A stretch of 64,000 bases of DNA from Bettongia penicillata ogilbyi (GCA_023548195.1 JAJHZJ010000252.1:4937242-5001241); one strand, 5' to 3'. Positions 45,039 to 56,932 are shown, counted from the first letter of the stretch. Notes: generated from the letters alone by a model not told the origin. Numbers and translations are program-made.

Positions 45039-45230
45039 CCTGAAGTCCATTACTGTCTAAACTCCAAAGTGTATGAATTTTACATAGAAATAGTTTGTAG
45101 TTATCTTCTAGAATCACTGCATTTTTCAGAAATGGAGAAAGAGTGTGTGTGTGTGTGTACCTGCTTCCTAGAACACATCCAGTGAATGGCAGTTATGCAT
45201 TCTTGGATGGTTTTAGAAAGGATTGTCACT
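45039..45230. repeat. 194-bp direct repeat, copy 2
   Basis: See copy 1 at 42757. The copies lie about 2.3 kb apart in direct orientation with a SINE, an L1 end and an LTR between them. Confidence 0.85.
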
Positions 45231-45404
45231 GTTTTGTGCATTATCTCAATAATTCTGCTAGAAGAAAACTATATTTCCTGCTCAATTACTTGTGTGATCA
45301 TTTCTTAAGCTGTTATTAGCTATTTGTCAGTTCCTGGAAGAAGGAAATAATCTTAATGCATAACATTCCAAAGGTGTGTTTTCCCTTTTCTCCTCTCACT
45401 TTGC

Positions 45405-45990
45405 CACCCTCTGGTTCAGGCTCTCATCTTCTCACTCCTAGACTACTGCAGTAATAGGCTTTGGTTGGTACCCTTGCCACCAGTCAATCCTCGTTCTAGT
45501 TCCCCTCCACTCAGCTGTCACACTGGTCTTCCTAAAGGACACCTCAACAGATCCTCCGCCATTCCATAAATCCCAGAGTCTCCTTATTATGTTTGGGATC
45601 TAAAATAAAATCAATCTTTCCTTTAACTTTTATAGCTCTTCATCATCTGACCCCTTCTACTTCTCCAGTCTTCTTATACCATGTTCTTCTTCATGTCCTC
45701 TTCAATCTAGTGAAGATTCCTCTTTCCTATTACTCCCACACAACATTCCACCTCTCATCTGCAGGCAATTCCATTGTCTGGCTCTTGATTTTGGAATTCT
45801 TTCTGTTCTCATCTCCAGCTTCTGGATTCCTTCAGTTCCCATCTAAATAAAATCCCACCTTCCGCAAGAAGACCTTGACAATCTTCTTTAACCTTGTGCC
45901 TTCTTCTGAGATTACCATAAATTTAGCCTGTGCAGAACTTGTTTCCATAGTTGTTTGTCTACCCTTTTATACTATGAGTTCAGGAACCAA
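45405..45990 (+). repeat. L2 LINE 3' end, long fragment
   Basis: 'ctcactcctagactactgca', 'tctggttcaggctctcatct', 'cttcatcatctgaccccttc', 'ttctggattccttcagttcc' and the 'tatactatgagttcaggaac' terminus appear in L2 order. The 85-codon frame here is a remnant of L2 ORF2. Confidence 0.8.
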
Positions 45991-46007
45991 CAAATAGCTA
46001 ATCGCAG

Positions 46008-46345
46008 CTTAAGAAATGATCACAAAAGTAATTGAGCAAGAAGAATCAGAACAAAAGGGAAAAACCATGAGAAAGAAAAACAGGAGAGAGAGAAAATAGC
46101 ATGCTGTGATCTGCATTCAGACTCCATAGTTCTTTCTTTGGATGCAGATAGCATTTTCCATCTTGAGTCTTTTGGAATTGCCTTAGATCATTGTATGGCT
46201 GTGAAGAGCTAATTTTATCAAAGTTGGTCGTCTTACAGTGGTGCTGTTACTGTGTACAGTGTTCTCTTAGCTCTGTTGACTTCACTCAGCATCAGTTCAT
46301 ATAAGTCTTTCCAGGTTTTTCTGAAATCTACCAAGCATACAGATT
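46008..46345 (-). repeat. L1 LINE 3' UTR, reverse
   Basis: On the minus strand it reads 'ctggaaagacttatatgaac', 'tgctgagtgaagtcaacaga', 'ccatacaatgatctaaggca' and 'actatggagtctgaatgcag', matching the L1 3' UTR read forward at 60250. Confidence 0.8.
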
Positions 46346-46579
46346 TTTAAAGAAGTTGAATGAGTTACAGGAAGAAATAGACACTAAATGTATACTAGTG
46401 GACAGTCTCAACTTTCCCTCTGAGAACTAAATGTCTCCCCCTTCATTGTGAATATCCATCCTAATTAATTATTCACAACCAGTCTGGGCTCAAGCCTTGG
46501 TGGGGGTAGGGTGGGTAGTCCCACATGACTGGTGGGTAGGGCTGGATGGTTAAAAATAAATAATGAGGAAGCCAAACTC

Positions 46580-47240
46580 TTGCAGAGTTGCACTCTTTGA
46601 AGATGAAAGGATGATATACTTAGAGAACCCTAGAGAACCAACTAAAAAACTGGTTTAACCAATTAACAACTTCAGAAAAGTTGCAAGATATAGAGTAAAC
46701 CCACACAAATCATCCGCATTTCTACGTTACCAAAAAAATCCAGCGGGAAGAGATAGAGAGATTTCATTTAAAGTAATGGCAGACAAACCCAGGGACTATA
46801 TGAACGTAATTGCAACGTACTTTTCACACAAATAGAGACCTAAACAACTGGAGAAATATTAGCTACTCATGGGTAGCCTGTGCCAACATAATAAAAATAA
46901 CAATTCTACTGAAATTTACTTGTTCAGTATCCTAGCAAATTACTCAGAATTATTTTATAGAATTAGGAAAAATAATAGCAAAATTCATCTAGAAGAACAA
47001 AAGGTTAAAAATATTAAGGGAATTAATGAAAATAATTGAAGGAAGGTGCCATAGCAGTACCAGATCTTCAAACTATATTACAAAGTGGTAATCATGAAAA
47101 CAATATGGTATTGGTTAAAAAAATGTAGTGGTGGATCAGTGGAATGGATTAGGTACACTATACATACTAGCAAATGGCCATAGTAACAAGCTCATTTACC
47201 TACAGAACAAATTTGTGATCTTGGAATAGAAAGATGCCAT
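46580..47240 (+). repeat. L1 ORF2 C-terminal fragment
   Basis: 'aaaaaactggtttaaccaat', 'agagtaaacccacacaaatc', 'ggcagacaaacccagggact', 'gcagtaccagatcttcaaac' and 'caatatggtattggttaaaa' follow the post-reverse-transcriptase part of L1 ORF2. Multiple stops. Confidence 0.75.
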
Positions 47241-47547
47241 TATAGTTTCTTCTTCAGTATCCTATTCCCTACTCAGTCCAGAGTTCTTAGATAATTATTG
47301 GAGTATTTGAGGAGGAAGACTGACTGTACTGCTTCTTTCTGATATCTTGAAGTGGTCACTCCCCAATCTTTTCTTGAAGAAAATGTCTATAATGTAGAGG
47401 CATGAGGTTTCTGTGTAGTCTACACATCTTGGTTTCTCTCATTTCTTGTTCCTGATCCATTTTGATATATTTCTTATCATAATTACTTATTTACACCTTT
47501 GCATTAGATGAGATTCTTCAGATTTTCCTGTTTGTGGATGACAAGAG

Positions 47548-47790
47548 TGAGGCAGGGTGACCTAACGAACGTAGAGTATGATTTGGAGTCAAGAAGACAT
47601 GGTTCATGTCCTGCTTCTGACACATGCAGGAAGTGTGACTACTTAACCATTCAGTGCTTCAGGCATCTCTTGAAGACTGTAAATTATATGTAAGTTGCCT
47701 TATACTTCAGTTGAGGGAGATTCCACATGGAGTTCCCTCAACTGATGAAATCCTGGATCTGGATTTATGGTGGCTCTCCCAACATAAAAA
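47548..47790 (+). repeat. tRNA-headed SINE, MAR1-like tail
   Basis: 'atttggagtcaagaagacat', 'catgtcctgcttctgacaca', then a tail unlike the other SINEs: 'gactgtaaattatatgtaag', 'gttgagggagattccacatg gagttccc'. Confidence 0.65.
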
Positions 47791-47977
47791 AAAAATAATA
47801 ATAAGTATGGTAAGTGGTGACTTTTCTCTTTGGGGCACTATAAGCTCTAAATTCAAATTCAGATCCAAAGAGTGATTACCAAGTTTCTATGCATAGGACT
47901 GTCTTCAGCCCCCAAAATGCCCCAAATTCAGGATAAACCCTTACTCCCTAGGTCCTGGCATAGGAATGAGGTAGCTT

Positions 47978-48235
47978 CCAGGCAGCTAAGTTGCACAGTG
48001 GGTAGAGCACTGGCCTAGAGTCAAGAAGATCTAAATTCAATTCAAACTTCAGACACTTACTAGCTGTGTGACCCTGGACAAGTCACTTAACTTCTGTCTT
48101 CTTCAGTTTCCTCAACTATAAAACAAGGACAGTAACAGCTTCTACCTCACAGGGTTGTTGTGAGGGTCAAATGAGATATTTGTAAAAGTATTCAACATAG
48201 CATCTGGCACATAGCAGTCACTTTAAAAACACTAT
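47978..48235 (+). repeat. CORE-SINE with L2-like tail, full length
   Basis: Head 'ggcagctaagttgcacagtg', core 'agctgtgtgaccctggacaa gtcacttaac', 'cacagggttgttgtgagggt' and end 'catagcatctggcacatagc'. Confidence 0.85.
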
Positions 48236-49425
48236 TCCCTTTCCTTCCCCTAAAACAAAAGTATCAGTCATGTTTGTGCATCCTGAAGGGGAAGAGCAGT
48301 TCACACTGTGCAATGTGGTCAAATGAATGGGATTGAGCCAGAGACCACCACTTAATGGATCGCTATCTGAAGGCCTCCACCACCCACTATCTAACAGAGA
48401 TTTAATGAGCATTCTTTTTTTTTTTCTATGTATGACCTATGTAGTGCTTCTAGTTCCTTGGAAAAAGGTTTGTCAAAGCCACAGCAGTGGGCACATCTCC
48501 TTATCAGCACCCCATTACAGTAGAGCAGTACTTGACTCCATCCCCCACAAGAGTCAGCCAGGTTAGCCATCTCTGTCTTTAAGAGAGAGGAGGGGCTGAG
48601 ATTCTCACTTTTAGGATGCTTCTCTTGGCCTCTCACTGTGATTACACAGCCCACCATCCTGATGGAAGTGAAAGGTCATGCATTTAAATAGTGAGAATAA
48701 ATGTTCATTCTTGCTTAAATATTTATAACCTCTTCACAAGGACACTGAAAGGACTAATAATTTAATTATTGAAGAGCACAGTGAAAGAAATTGATGGTGA
48801 TGTTTGTAGCTCTAAGTTCCCACCAACACCACTTAGAGAATTTGGCTGATGTAAAGGGAAGGGCAGGGAGGGCATTAATGACAGTCAGTTACATGGTTTT
48901 TTTATCACTCACATCTACTGAGGAGTTATTGAAAAGCACTTAGTAACTCTGTGCTTGGTAGAACTATTCTGAAAGAACTATTCTGAAAAATCAACACTAT
49001 GGGTCCACTATCTTCATTACCTTTTCGAGTTCTAGTTCAATCTCTAGGATATTTTTTGGCTAAGCTTGCCATGCACTGTGGACATGGAGTGAGGACATGT
49101 GTTTTGCATCTCATCCCCTCCACATCCCAGACATACAACCACAAAAGATCATTTACCATCTCCAAGTCTCACTTTCCTCCTCTATTTAAATGATACCTAA
49201 CTCTTCGGGTGAATGTGAGAAAAGCACTCTGTAAGACTTGATATTCTATATAATAGTGAGTTGTGATGATTCCTTAGACTCATCCCATCCCTGTAAAGAA
49301 AGCAAATTCTCTTATCCCCTTTGCAGAGGAGCCCAAGATGTCAATTGATTTGTTTTTAGTCATTCTTAGTAAGGGTTCTTTATCTAGAGTTTCCTATTTC
49401 ATTTCATTTCTCTTTCATTTCCAGG
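48236..49425. other. Unassigned unique-looking sequence
   Basis: About 1.2 kb without recognised repeats. Overlapping 79- and 88-codon frames near 48327-48657 on opposite strands show no motif. Confidence 0.35.
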
Positions 49426-49429
49426 CACT

Positions 49430-49885
49430 CACAAACTCCTGGCAAACTTTCCTTAGAAATGTCTCTTTGTTCTCAACCCTACTGTGGCAACTTTGCCATC
49501 TCATGGCTGGACAACTGTGATAGCTATCTGTTCCACCCACCACCAGTCTCCCTGCACCCAGTCCATTTTGCCCACCACAATCACATGAATGTTCATAGTA
49601 TACCACTTTCCTTATGTCATTCTCCTGGTTTCCATTCAATGGTTTCCTACTTTATTATGCACTAGAGGATAAAGTTGAGCTTTAAATTTACTCCACAAGT
49701 CAGATCTCACCTACCTGTTGAACCGTCTCTCCTTTTACTACCCCAACAAATGCACTCCGCTTTCTCTCTGCCTACCTTTCTTCCTTCCTACCATTTTTAA
49801 ATAAGTTTCATCTCAGATTTGACAGTCTTCATGAAGCATTTTCCGACCAATTCAACTTAATTTATTCCAACAAGCATATATCCTA
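49430..49885 (+). repeat. L2 LINE 3' fragment
   Basis: 'catctcatggctggacaact', 'cattctcctggtttccattc aatgg', 'ggataaagttgagctttaaa' and 'cttcatgaagcattttccga' in L2 order. Confidence 0.65.
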
Positions 49886-51170
49886 GCCCTTACTTTGCTT
49901 TCTTTCCTGACAGTCAGGAGAGATAATGACATGAGAACGGCCTTGACCCCTCCTTATCTAAAGCTGACGTATGACACTGTTCTTTGGGCAGTTTATCTCT
50001 GCCTCTGTGTCTTGTTTTAGGTGAAGGTTATTGGGATCTTGTGAGCTTCCCAAAGTCAGAAGATAAACCCATAAGAAAGAAGTCCAGGAGCTATGTCTTT
50101 GCCTAGATTTGCTGCAACCCAGGAAGGGAGAAGTAAAGTTCTGAGTGACCTGCCTGGCCCAGTCTAAAAATAGGACATGTGCAGACTTATCCACCCATGA
50201 GCTCTGCCAAATTGGGAAGTAAACTCAGTGAGGCCAATGTAATGTAAAAACTATATCAAACTTTCATTCACTGTCTCCAGAGACCTCTCCAGAGTGGGAT
50301 AGGCGAGAGTATGTCTCAGGTGTTAGGGAAAAATGCTTGTATTTCTGTGCTATCTTTAAAGTAAATATCCCATAATTAAAAAGCCATCTTATTTGCAGCT
50401 AGGGTGCTAGCAACTGGTGGCTCACAGTCCAGACGAGATGCCAGAACCCCACTGACTCTCAGGGGGCACCTCTAGAACCCCAAAAGGGCTGAAACAATGA
50501 GTCCTGAGTACCAAAACAAAATTGGAAACCCAAGCATGTTTGTAGGCATCAGTAAAGGAACAGCAGGTAGAGGAACTGAATATGAAAGTGAGAACAGGAA
50601 TGATGGTTGAAACTAGCCTCCAGAGAAAGTGGGGAAAGACTAAGAACTCAAGTAGATGTGTCAGCTTGGGAAAGGAAAAGGGATATTTTCCTCTGAGATA
50701 AAGCATTGGAAGAAATGGTGCATGAAGAGTTAGAGAGAGGAGAGCACTCATGAGGGGAGGCCTTTATTTCCTCAGTAAACAAAGAGGTGGTCATCTGCTG
50801 AGACAAGAGTGAGGTTCCATGAGAAGGAAGGAGGATTGGGAGAGCCATTCCAAGTAGTGTAATAAGTGAAATCAATGAAGAATAAACACTGTCTTTCAGC
50901 AGTAACAGCTCAATTCAAATGAAATAACCTTATTTTATCATGAATACAGTAAACAGTTTCATGACTACCACCAGTAACATCTGGTCACTTGGAAATAGCA
51001 GCAGAGAATATGGATAGGGGAGAGAACCCACGTTTGAGGATTGGGAAGACATGAACAAGGGGACAATGGAGCAGAGGAATACCTTATAGAAGACAGAATT
51101 CAGTTGAATTGTCTAGCTATGGGGTCAAGAATGACATCAGGCTATGGGAAGAAAGTGAAGTTAGATCTTG
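49886..51170. other. Unassigned sequence
   Basis: About 1.3 kb. The second half is purine-rich like an L1/HAL1 3' UTR and leads into an L1-type tail at 51172, so a decayed L1/HAL1 3' region is possible from about 50600. Confidence 0.35.
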
Positions 51171-51171
51171 T

Positions 51172-51235
51172 GGATGTGAATGTTGAAAACTAAAAATAAA
51201 TTAATTTTTAAAAACTAAAAAAAGAAGTTAAAAAA
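51172..51235 (+). repeat. L1/HAL1 3' terminus
   Basis: 'cttgtggatgtgaatgttga aaactaaaaataaattaa' matches the ends of the HAL1 copies A and B. Confidence 0.6.
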
Positions 51236-51389
51236 GTGAAGCTAGAACCCAGATAATGGACGGGGAGGGATGATGGGGTTAGCAGTCCTTGAGAGGACAA
51301 AGAATAGATTTAGGAGAAATGAAAAAGAGGGAATGATGAAAAAACAAGAAATTATGATCAAAATCATTTTTCTAAAATGTCACCTTTCT

Positions 51390-51855
51390 CCTGCATGAGC
51401 TCCAGTGACTCTGTCTTACCTCCAGGACCAAATATAAAATCCTGTTTGGTATTTAAAGGACGTTGTTACCTGTCCCTTTACCTCTCTGGGATTCTCACTT
51501 TTCGTTCCTTACCACATACTTGACAATCTAGTATATGGGCCTTGAACATGACATTCTGCCTCTGGAATGCTCTGCTATGTCATCTCCATCTCCTGGTTTT
51601 CTTGGCTTCCTTCCAAACTCTACTCATAGCCCACCTCTTGCCAGGAAGCCTCTCCTAGCTCCCCGCCCCACTCATGCCTCCTTATTCAGACTACCTTCCA
51701 CCTACTTTGTACATACCATGGCTGTACCTAGTTATTTACATGTCATCTCCTTGAGAATAGAGGTTATTTTTTGCCTTTGCATTCCCAGTGCTTAACACAG
51801 TGCCTGGCATGTAGTAAACACTCGATGAACACTTCTTCACTGTCTGACTGACAAG
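51390..51855 (+). repeat. L2 LINE 3' end
   Basis: 'aaatataaaatcctgtttgg', 'ctctggaatgctctgctatg', 'aggaagcctctcctagctcc', 'cagtgcctggcatgtagtaa' up to 'gtctgactgac'. A complete L2 3' terminus. Confidence 0.85.
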
Positions 51856-53175
51856 GAGAATTTCACAGTACAGAATCACATAAGTGGTGCATTTTGAGGT
51901 GATGCTGAGGTGTGGAAGCTGTGGCCATTCCTGTAGGTGACAGATTTACTGAAGATGCAGGTTCTGAAAGCTGAAAAGGCTGATGAACTGGCAGGCTATG
52001 ATATTTGAGTTGGGCATTAACATGAGAAAAAGTGTTGGTTGTGAAAAAAAAAATTGTGATCCATGTGCTGAACTCCTTTAAGAAAGCAAAGAACATGAGG
52101 CCTGGAGGAATAAGGGTTTAAGATCTTTCTTTCTCCCCTAAAATATAGATCTGACCATATCCCCTTCCTGATTGATATGTTCTAGTGAATCTCTTACCTC
52201 CAAGACCAGATATTCAATTCCAAGGGATTGAACAGAATTGTATCAGCATATGGAGCAGTGGTTGAATAATGATTGCCAAGAGAGGGCATGAAATGGTAAT
52301 GGGGAGGAATATGCTAACTCTCTCTTATAGCTTATCATGGTAGGAGACATCAGAGGTAACCAAGGATGAGGGGTTATTAGAAATGAACCAGGTTTCATTA
52401 AACAAGAGGAGATGGAAAGAGTACGGGAAGAAGAGATCTAAGGGCATTTGGTTCTGAGAGAGAAAAGATTTCTCTCAAAATTGGAAGAGGTAAATAGGCC
52501 GAAAAAACAACATATGGGCAAATGTCCCTTGAGACAAAGGACCCTGAAATGTCTAGCAGAGGGTAGGGCTGGCCTTTGTACATGCCCATTTGTTTCAATG
52601 GTCCCTAGAAAAGAGTTTTGCCATTTAAGTCTTTTTCCTAATTGGAAAATTCTGGATTCTGTTATATCTAAACAGCAGTTACCTTTGACAGTGAGAGCTG
52701 TGAGAGGATTCACAGTTCAAGCCCAGATTACACTCAAGATCAGACTTTTCCTTGTGGAAATTCAGCTCAGTTTTAGTTTTTTTCATTTTTTTCCAGTAAT
52801 TACCCTTTATTGAAACCCTCCACAAATCAAAGCCACCCTTGGCAGTTGATAGGAGATTTTTTTCTTGCTACACATAACAGCACCAGACTTTTTTGCATAA
52901 ACAATTTTATGGATTCTTCATTGAACTTCTCATATATAATTTATCTCCTGCTGATTTGTTAAGGTCATGGCTAGCCAATCTACGACTATAATATCACTTA
53001 GGGGAAATGCCAAGGAAGTGATTTTTCATGTTTTACTCTTTCCTGTGAAATGTCCTCATGAAGAAGCACTTAACTTTTTGTCTGATTAACTGGTTGTAAA
53101 ATAATATTTTACAATTATTCAAAATACATGAATCTGATTTTGATTCTAAGAAAGTAATACAGTAGCATATGTGTA
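51856..53175. other. Unassigned unique-looking sequence
   Basis: About 1.3 kb without a recognised repeat. A 121-codon plus-strand frame at 52448-52813 and two minus-strand frames overlap it; none shows a family motif. Confidence 0.35.
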
Positions 53176-53179
53176 TGAG

Positions 53180-53220
53180 TGTGTACATATATATAGAGAT
53201 ATACATATATATATATATTG
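53180..53220. repeat. (TA)n-rich microsatellite
   Basis: 'gtgtacatatatatagagat' then 'acatatatatatatat'. Confidence 0.85.
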
Positions 53221-53289
53221 AGAAGAGGGAAAATCTAGAGAAAGAAATATCTCTTAATCTGTGGTAGTTCTACAGGAATAGTTGGAGGT

Positions 53290-53510
53290 CAGTCATAATG
53301 ATGATGATGATGTTGATGGATATGTGCTTAGAGTTTTAAGTGTGCCAAATGCTTTACACGTATCATCTCACTGGAGCTTTCCAGCCTTCTGCCTTCAGAA
53401 ATAGGTACGATGGGTATCGTTATCCCATCTTATAGAAGGAGAAATAGAGATTCAAAAGACTTTGTTCATAGGCAGCTAATGTCAGAAGGATTTGAACTCA
53501 TGTGAAAACA
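53290..53510 (-). repeat. CORE-SINE (MIR-type), reverse
   Basis: 'gtgccaaatgctttacacgt', 'ccatcttatagaaggagaaa' and 'gtcagaaggatttgaactca'. Confidence 0.65.
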
Positions 53511-54011
53511 ACATAAAGGCAAAGAAAAAAATTGGTATTTTACCCTCTTGGCTGGCTGTCAATTGTTTATAAAAGTTGTTGCTTTTTTTCCTGGGTGGGA
53601 CACATGGACTTAGCTATGTAAACAGAGATGTTCCACTTCCTTGCAAGGGTTAGCCCAGTGTGGTAACTCTAAACATTCTTTTAAGAGTAGATAGATTTCT
53701 GTTTTTAAAGATACTCAACCCCCACCTTCCTGGAAGGCCTGGCAAGTAACTGTAGAGTTTGGCCATGGTTAAGCTGCCTCATAGGATTATTACCAACCCC
53801 TCCTCCACAACAGAATGTCCAGTTTGTCCCACTGGTATTCTTAATAGTGTAATCTATTTGGGAGGAGGATTATTTGGCCTTGCTGGGAGCCAAGGATTGC
53901 TATGTTCTTCCAAAAGGGCACGAAAGCAACCTGTATTCACTGCCTAACTTATAACTCAACAGGTCATCATGGGGAAGACATTTTTTGTAAATCTTTAACT
54001 GCTATACAAAT
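53511..54011. other. Unassigned sequence just downstream of OTC
   Basis: No recognised repeat. It lies past the proposed OTC polyadenylation site. Confidence 0.35.
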
Positions 54012-54032
54012 ACAATGCTGTTATTATTATTT

Positions 54033-54038
54033 TTTATT
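54033..54038 (-). terminator. OTC: Candidate distal poly(A) signal of OTC
   Basis: Minus-strand AATAAA about 407 bases after the stop codon, followed by GT-rich sequence. Confidence 0.45.
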
Positions 54039-54331
54039 ATTTTTACAGATCTACCCAACGAGTGATAATGGGTGCAAATCATTGTAGGTAATGATCCATT
54101 AGGCTGTCACGAATAAGCCATATAACTGCTTTGTGAGTTCTCATGCTGAAGTGACAAACCCCAGCAATCACTTAAATGAACGCTCAAATTCATTCCCTAA
54201 ATGACAGTTAAAAAGTACAAGCTAAATATAAACCCTCTTAAGCTATAAACAATGAGGCAAAAAACCCATAAATGACAGAGCTTCAATATTGTGTACGATT
54301 TCACCATGGCAAAACAATATTGTATAATCCA

Positions 54332-54337
54332 TTTATT
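54332..54337 (-). terminator. OTC: Candidate proximal poly(A) signal of OTC
   Basis: Minus-strand AATAAA about 108 bases after the stop codon. A 'ttgttttgcc' stretch follows within about 20 bases. Confidence 0.4.
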
Positions 54338-54444
54338 AGGAAATGGCTCGATTCTTTGATCCCATTCCTCCCCGCTCCGCCTTTCCATGGACTAGAATAT
54401 ACCGTTGCTACAAAATATTTTCCCCCTTGGAAAGAGCCGAAGCA

Positions 54445-54504
54445 TCAAAATGTAGGCTTCTGCAGCTGCGGGGAGTAATCCGTCAGCAGGGAAACCATGA
54501 CAGC
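54445..54504 (-). CDS. OTC: Ornithine transcarbamylase, exon 10 (coding part, with stop)
   Basis: The exon encodes the C-terminus AVMVSLLTDYSPQLQKPTF followed by TGA, 60 bases in all as in the mammalian gene (codons 336-354 in human numbering). The acceptor is tctctgttgcag|GCT and phase is 0. Only one residue near the very end differs from the human C-terminus as I recall it. OTC is the mitochondrial matrix enzyme of the urea cycle; it joins carbamoyl phosphate and ornithine to make citrulline in liver. Intron 9 upstream is about 5.1 kb and full of SINEs. Confidence 0.95.
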   Translation of the reverse strand, partial: AVMVSLLTDYSPQLQKPTF

Positions 54505-55420
54505 CTGCAACAGAGATGAAAAGAAAAAGAAAAAAATTAAGACACATCAGAAACAAATGTGGCACGAGAACCAGGTGGAGGGAGGAAAACGGGTCTGGGA
54601 TAAAAATGAGCTTTCTCAAGCAAATTCTAATTCAGACTATGCTTTGTCAAGATGCTGAAACATCTGAAGTGATAAAGGAATGGTTCTGCACTACATTTGC
54701 TTTTATGCAGATGAGGAAAGGTCAAGAGGGAGCAGACTGGCCTGCCTATACAGGCAATCCATGTGGTTCCTAAGGAATAATTCTAGGGCTGAATAGAGAA
54801 AAAGCAGACTCGTCCATGAGTGACTTTTGCAGCCTTGAGGACACCTGATGAATTGGCTGGTGAAGTTCTGTGGTTCATCACACACCTACTGTTCACCATG
54901 GTACTTACTGTGTAAGTATAGCCTACGGCCAGTATGGATCCAGCGAAATTTGAGGGGGGTCAATCAACTGGAAATGGCCAATCATTTTGGGTTTGGGTCA
55001 TCCTATTGTGTATAGAGTGATGGGGCAGACAAATGGCTTGGGTTAGAGGCCTCATCTGAAGTTTTTTAGCCTTGGGATTTCAGACAGTATAGTGAGGGTA
55101 AAAAAAGATGGCACATGTGAAAACATGTGAAAATGTTTGGAAACTGTAAATACGAATGCCGGGTGCAATTCACCAGCACTTACTGTCAGCTTGCCTATGA
55201 AAAATTGCAGAGGTAATAGCTGTTCCCCACTCTGCTTCTACCCAACAAGGATTTTGGAAGGCTCATCTCACAGCCATCTCTTATGTACCTATTCCTGACC
55301 TGTGTACGATTTATCTGTTCATGTCTTGGTTTCACATTTATGTTCCTGTGTTTTCTCTTTAATTGGTTATCCATGTCTTTCTTGGTTTGTAAACCAAGTG
55401 GCAGGTTAACTGGCAGGTTA

Positions 55421-55668
55421 ACTAGGTGGGGCAGCAGAGAGAGAGCCAGAACTGGAGTCAGGAAAACCTGAGTTCAAATCCAGACTCAGAGGCTTACTAG
55501 TTGTGTGACCCTGGGCAAATCTCTTAACCCTGTTTGCCTCAGTTTCCTAATTCATAAAATGAGCTAGAAAAGGAAATAGCAAACCACTCCACTATCTTTG
55601 CCAAGAGAACTCCAAATGAGGTCACAAAGAGTCGGATATGACTGAAATGACTGAACCAAAAAAAAGTG
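55421..55668 (+). repeat. tRNA-headed SINE with RTE-like tail
   Basis: Head 'aggtggggcagcagagagag', 'cctgagttcaaatccagact', core 'gtgaccctgggcaaatctct', tail 'tctttgccaagagaactcca' and 'agagtcggatatgactgaaa'. Just before it, ggcaggttaact is tandemly repeated twice (55390-55420). Confidence 0.85.
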
Positions 55669-55789
55669 AATGTTTTTCATTTCAGTTCAGAGGAATCACA
55701 AGGAACTAGACAGGTAAGGGATTTTAAAGATGGCTGAATCCAGAATTCATTTGACAAATGAAAAAAAAAAAACAAGAGAAAGGGAAGGA

Positions 55790-56030
55790 ACAAGCATTTC
55801 TATAATGCCTATTATGCTTCAGGCACTGTGGTAAGCACTTTACAAATATAATCTAATCTGATTCTCATTTGATACTCTGCGAGTTAGGTGCTGTTATCTT
55901 ATAAAATGAGGAAATTAAGATAGACAGAGGTTAAGTAACCTGCCTAGGGTCACACAGCTATTGTCTGAGGCTGGTTTTGAATTCAAATTTCTCTGACTCC
56001 ATGCTCAGCTCTCCATCCCCTGTGAATCCT
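55790..56030 (-). repeat. CORE-SINE (MIR/MAR-type), reverse
   Basis: 'ttcaggcactgtggtaagca', 'aaaatgaggaaattaagata', 'gcctagggtcacacagctat' and 'ctctgactccatgctcagct'. Confidence 0.8.
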
Positions 56031-56226
56031 AGAGGACTGAATCAGAGTTGGGATATAAATCCATGCTTCCAGAATGCTGTGTTCCTTACAAAATTACATG
56101 AATTCAAATTTTATTTTAAAAATTTAGCAAATATTTAATGTGTGAAAAGCAATGTTTGAGATGCTGTAGGAGTGCAGATAAGACATGACTCTTGCCCTCA
56201 TGGAATTTAGTTTAGTATTAAGACAA

Positions 56227-56480
56227 GTTGTTGCTGTTAAGTCATTTTTCAGTTGTGTCCAACTCTGTGATTCCATTTGGGGTTTTCTTGGTATTTCTTG
56301 GTTTGCCATTTCCTTCTCCAGGTCATTTTTTTTGCAGATGAGCAAACTGAGGCAAACAGGATTAAGTGACTTGCCCAAAGTCCCAGACCTAGAAGTGTCT
56401 GAAACCAGATTTGAATTCAGGAAGAGGAGTCTTCCTGACTCCAGGTCCAGTACTCTATCCACTGTTCCACCTGACTGCCA
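56227..56480 (-). repeat. tRNA-headed SINE with RTE-like tail, reverse
   Basis: Reverse tail 'ttttcagttgtgtccaactc', core 'gcagatgagcaaactgaggc', 'accagatttgaattcaggaa' and head 'tactctatccactgttccac'. The long open frames on both strands here are SINE artefacts. Confidence 0.85.
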
Positions 56481-56697
56481 TAAAATATAATCACAAATAT
56501 GATATATAATAATATAAAATATCACATTACAAATACATTAGAGTGGTATACAACAAAGTAGGATGTGAGAGCATTATATGGTGAAATAACTCTTGAATTC
56601 AAAATCTGTGAACCCACATTTAGATCTCAGCTTTTCTACTTATTACCCATATTACTTTGGACAAGTAATTTAATCTTTCTCTCATCATCTATAGAGA

Positions 56698-56932
56698 CAA
56701 GTAGGTGGCACAGTGGATAGAACACTGGACCTGGAATCAAGAAGACTCATCTTCCTGAGTTCAAATCTGGCCTCAGAGACTTAATAGCTATGAGACCCTA
56801 GGTAAGTCATTTGACCATGTTTGCCTGAGTTTCTTCATCTGTAAAAAATTATTTGGAGAAGGAAATGGCAAACTTCTACCTTTGCTAAGAAAACCCTAAA
56901 TGATGTCATGGAGAGTTGGGCATGACTGAAAA
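56698..56932 (+). repeat. tRNA-headed SINE with RTE-like tail
   Basis: Head 'caagtaggtggcacagtgga', 'gagttcaaatctggcctcag', tail 'tttgctaagaaaaccctaaa' and 'gttgggcatgactgaaaaag'. Confidence 0.85.

Larger units (their letters stand above)
54012..54444 (-). other. OTC: OTC 3' UTR (probable extent)
   Basis: Repeat-free sequence continues directly from the OTC stop codon at 54445. It keeps several CpGs (for example in acgaataagc, gtacgatttc, gctcgattc) in an otherwise CpG-poor window, consistent with selective constraint, though this is inference. Two AATAAA signals lie on the minus strand at plus 54332-54337 and 54033-54038. The second is followed by a GT-rich 'ttgtatttgtat', so I place the end near 54012. 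A shorter form ending near 54310 is equally possible. Confidence 0.55.

Noticed and set aside
52448..52813. 121-codon plus-strand frame in unique sequence
   Set aside because: It overlaps long frames on the other strand, has no recognised motif and no splice or promoter context.
54000..54510. Candidate distal enhancer, because repeat-free and CpG-retaining
   Set aside because: The reading of OTC exon 10 at 54445-54504 explains it better as the gene's last exon and 3' UTR.
56124..56525. 133-codon minus-strand and 101-codon plus-strand frames
   Set aside because: Both lie on a reverse tRNA/RTE-tailed SINE and its flanks; such SINEs give open frames by composition.
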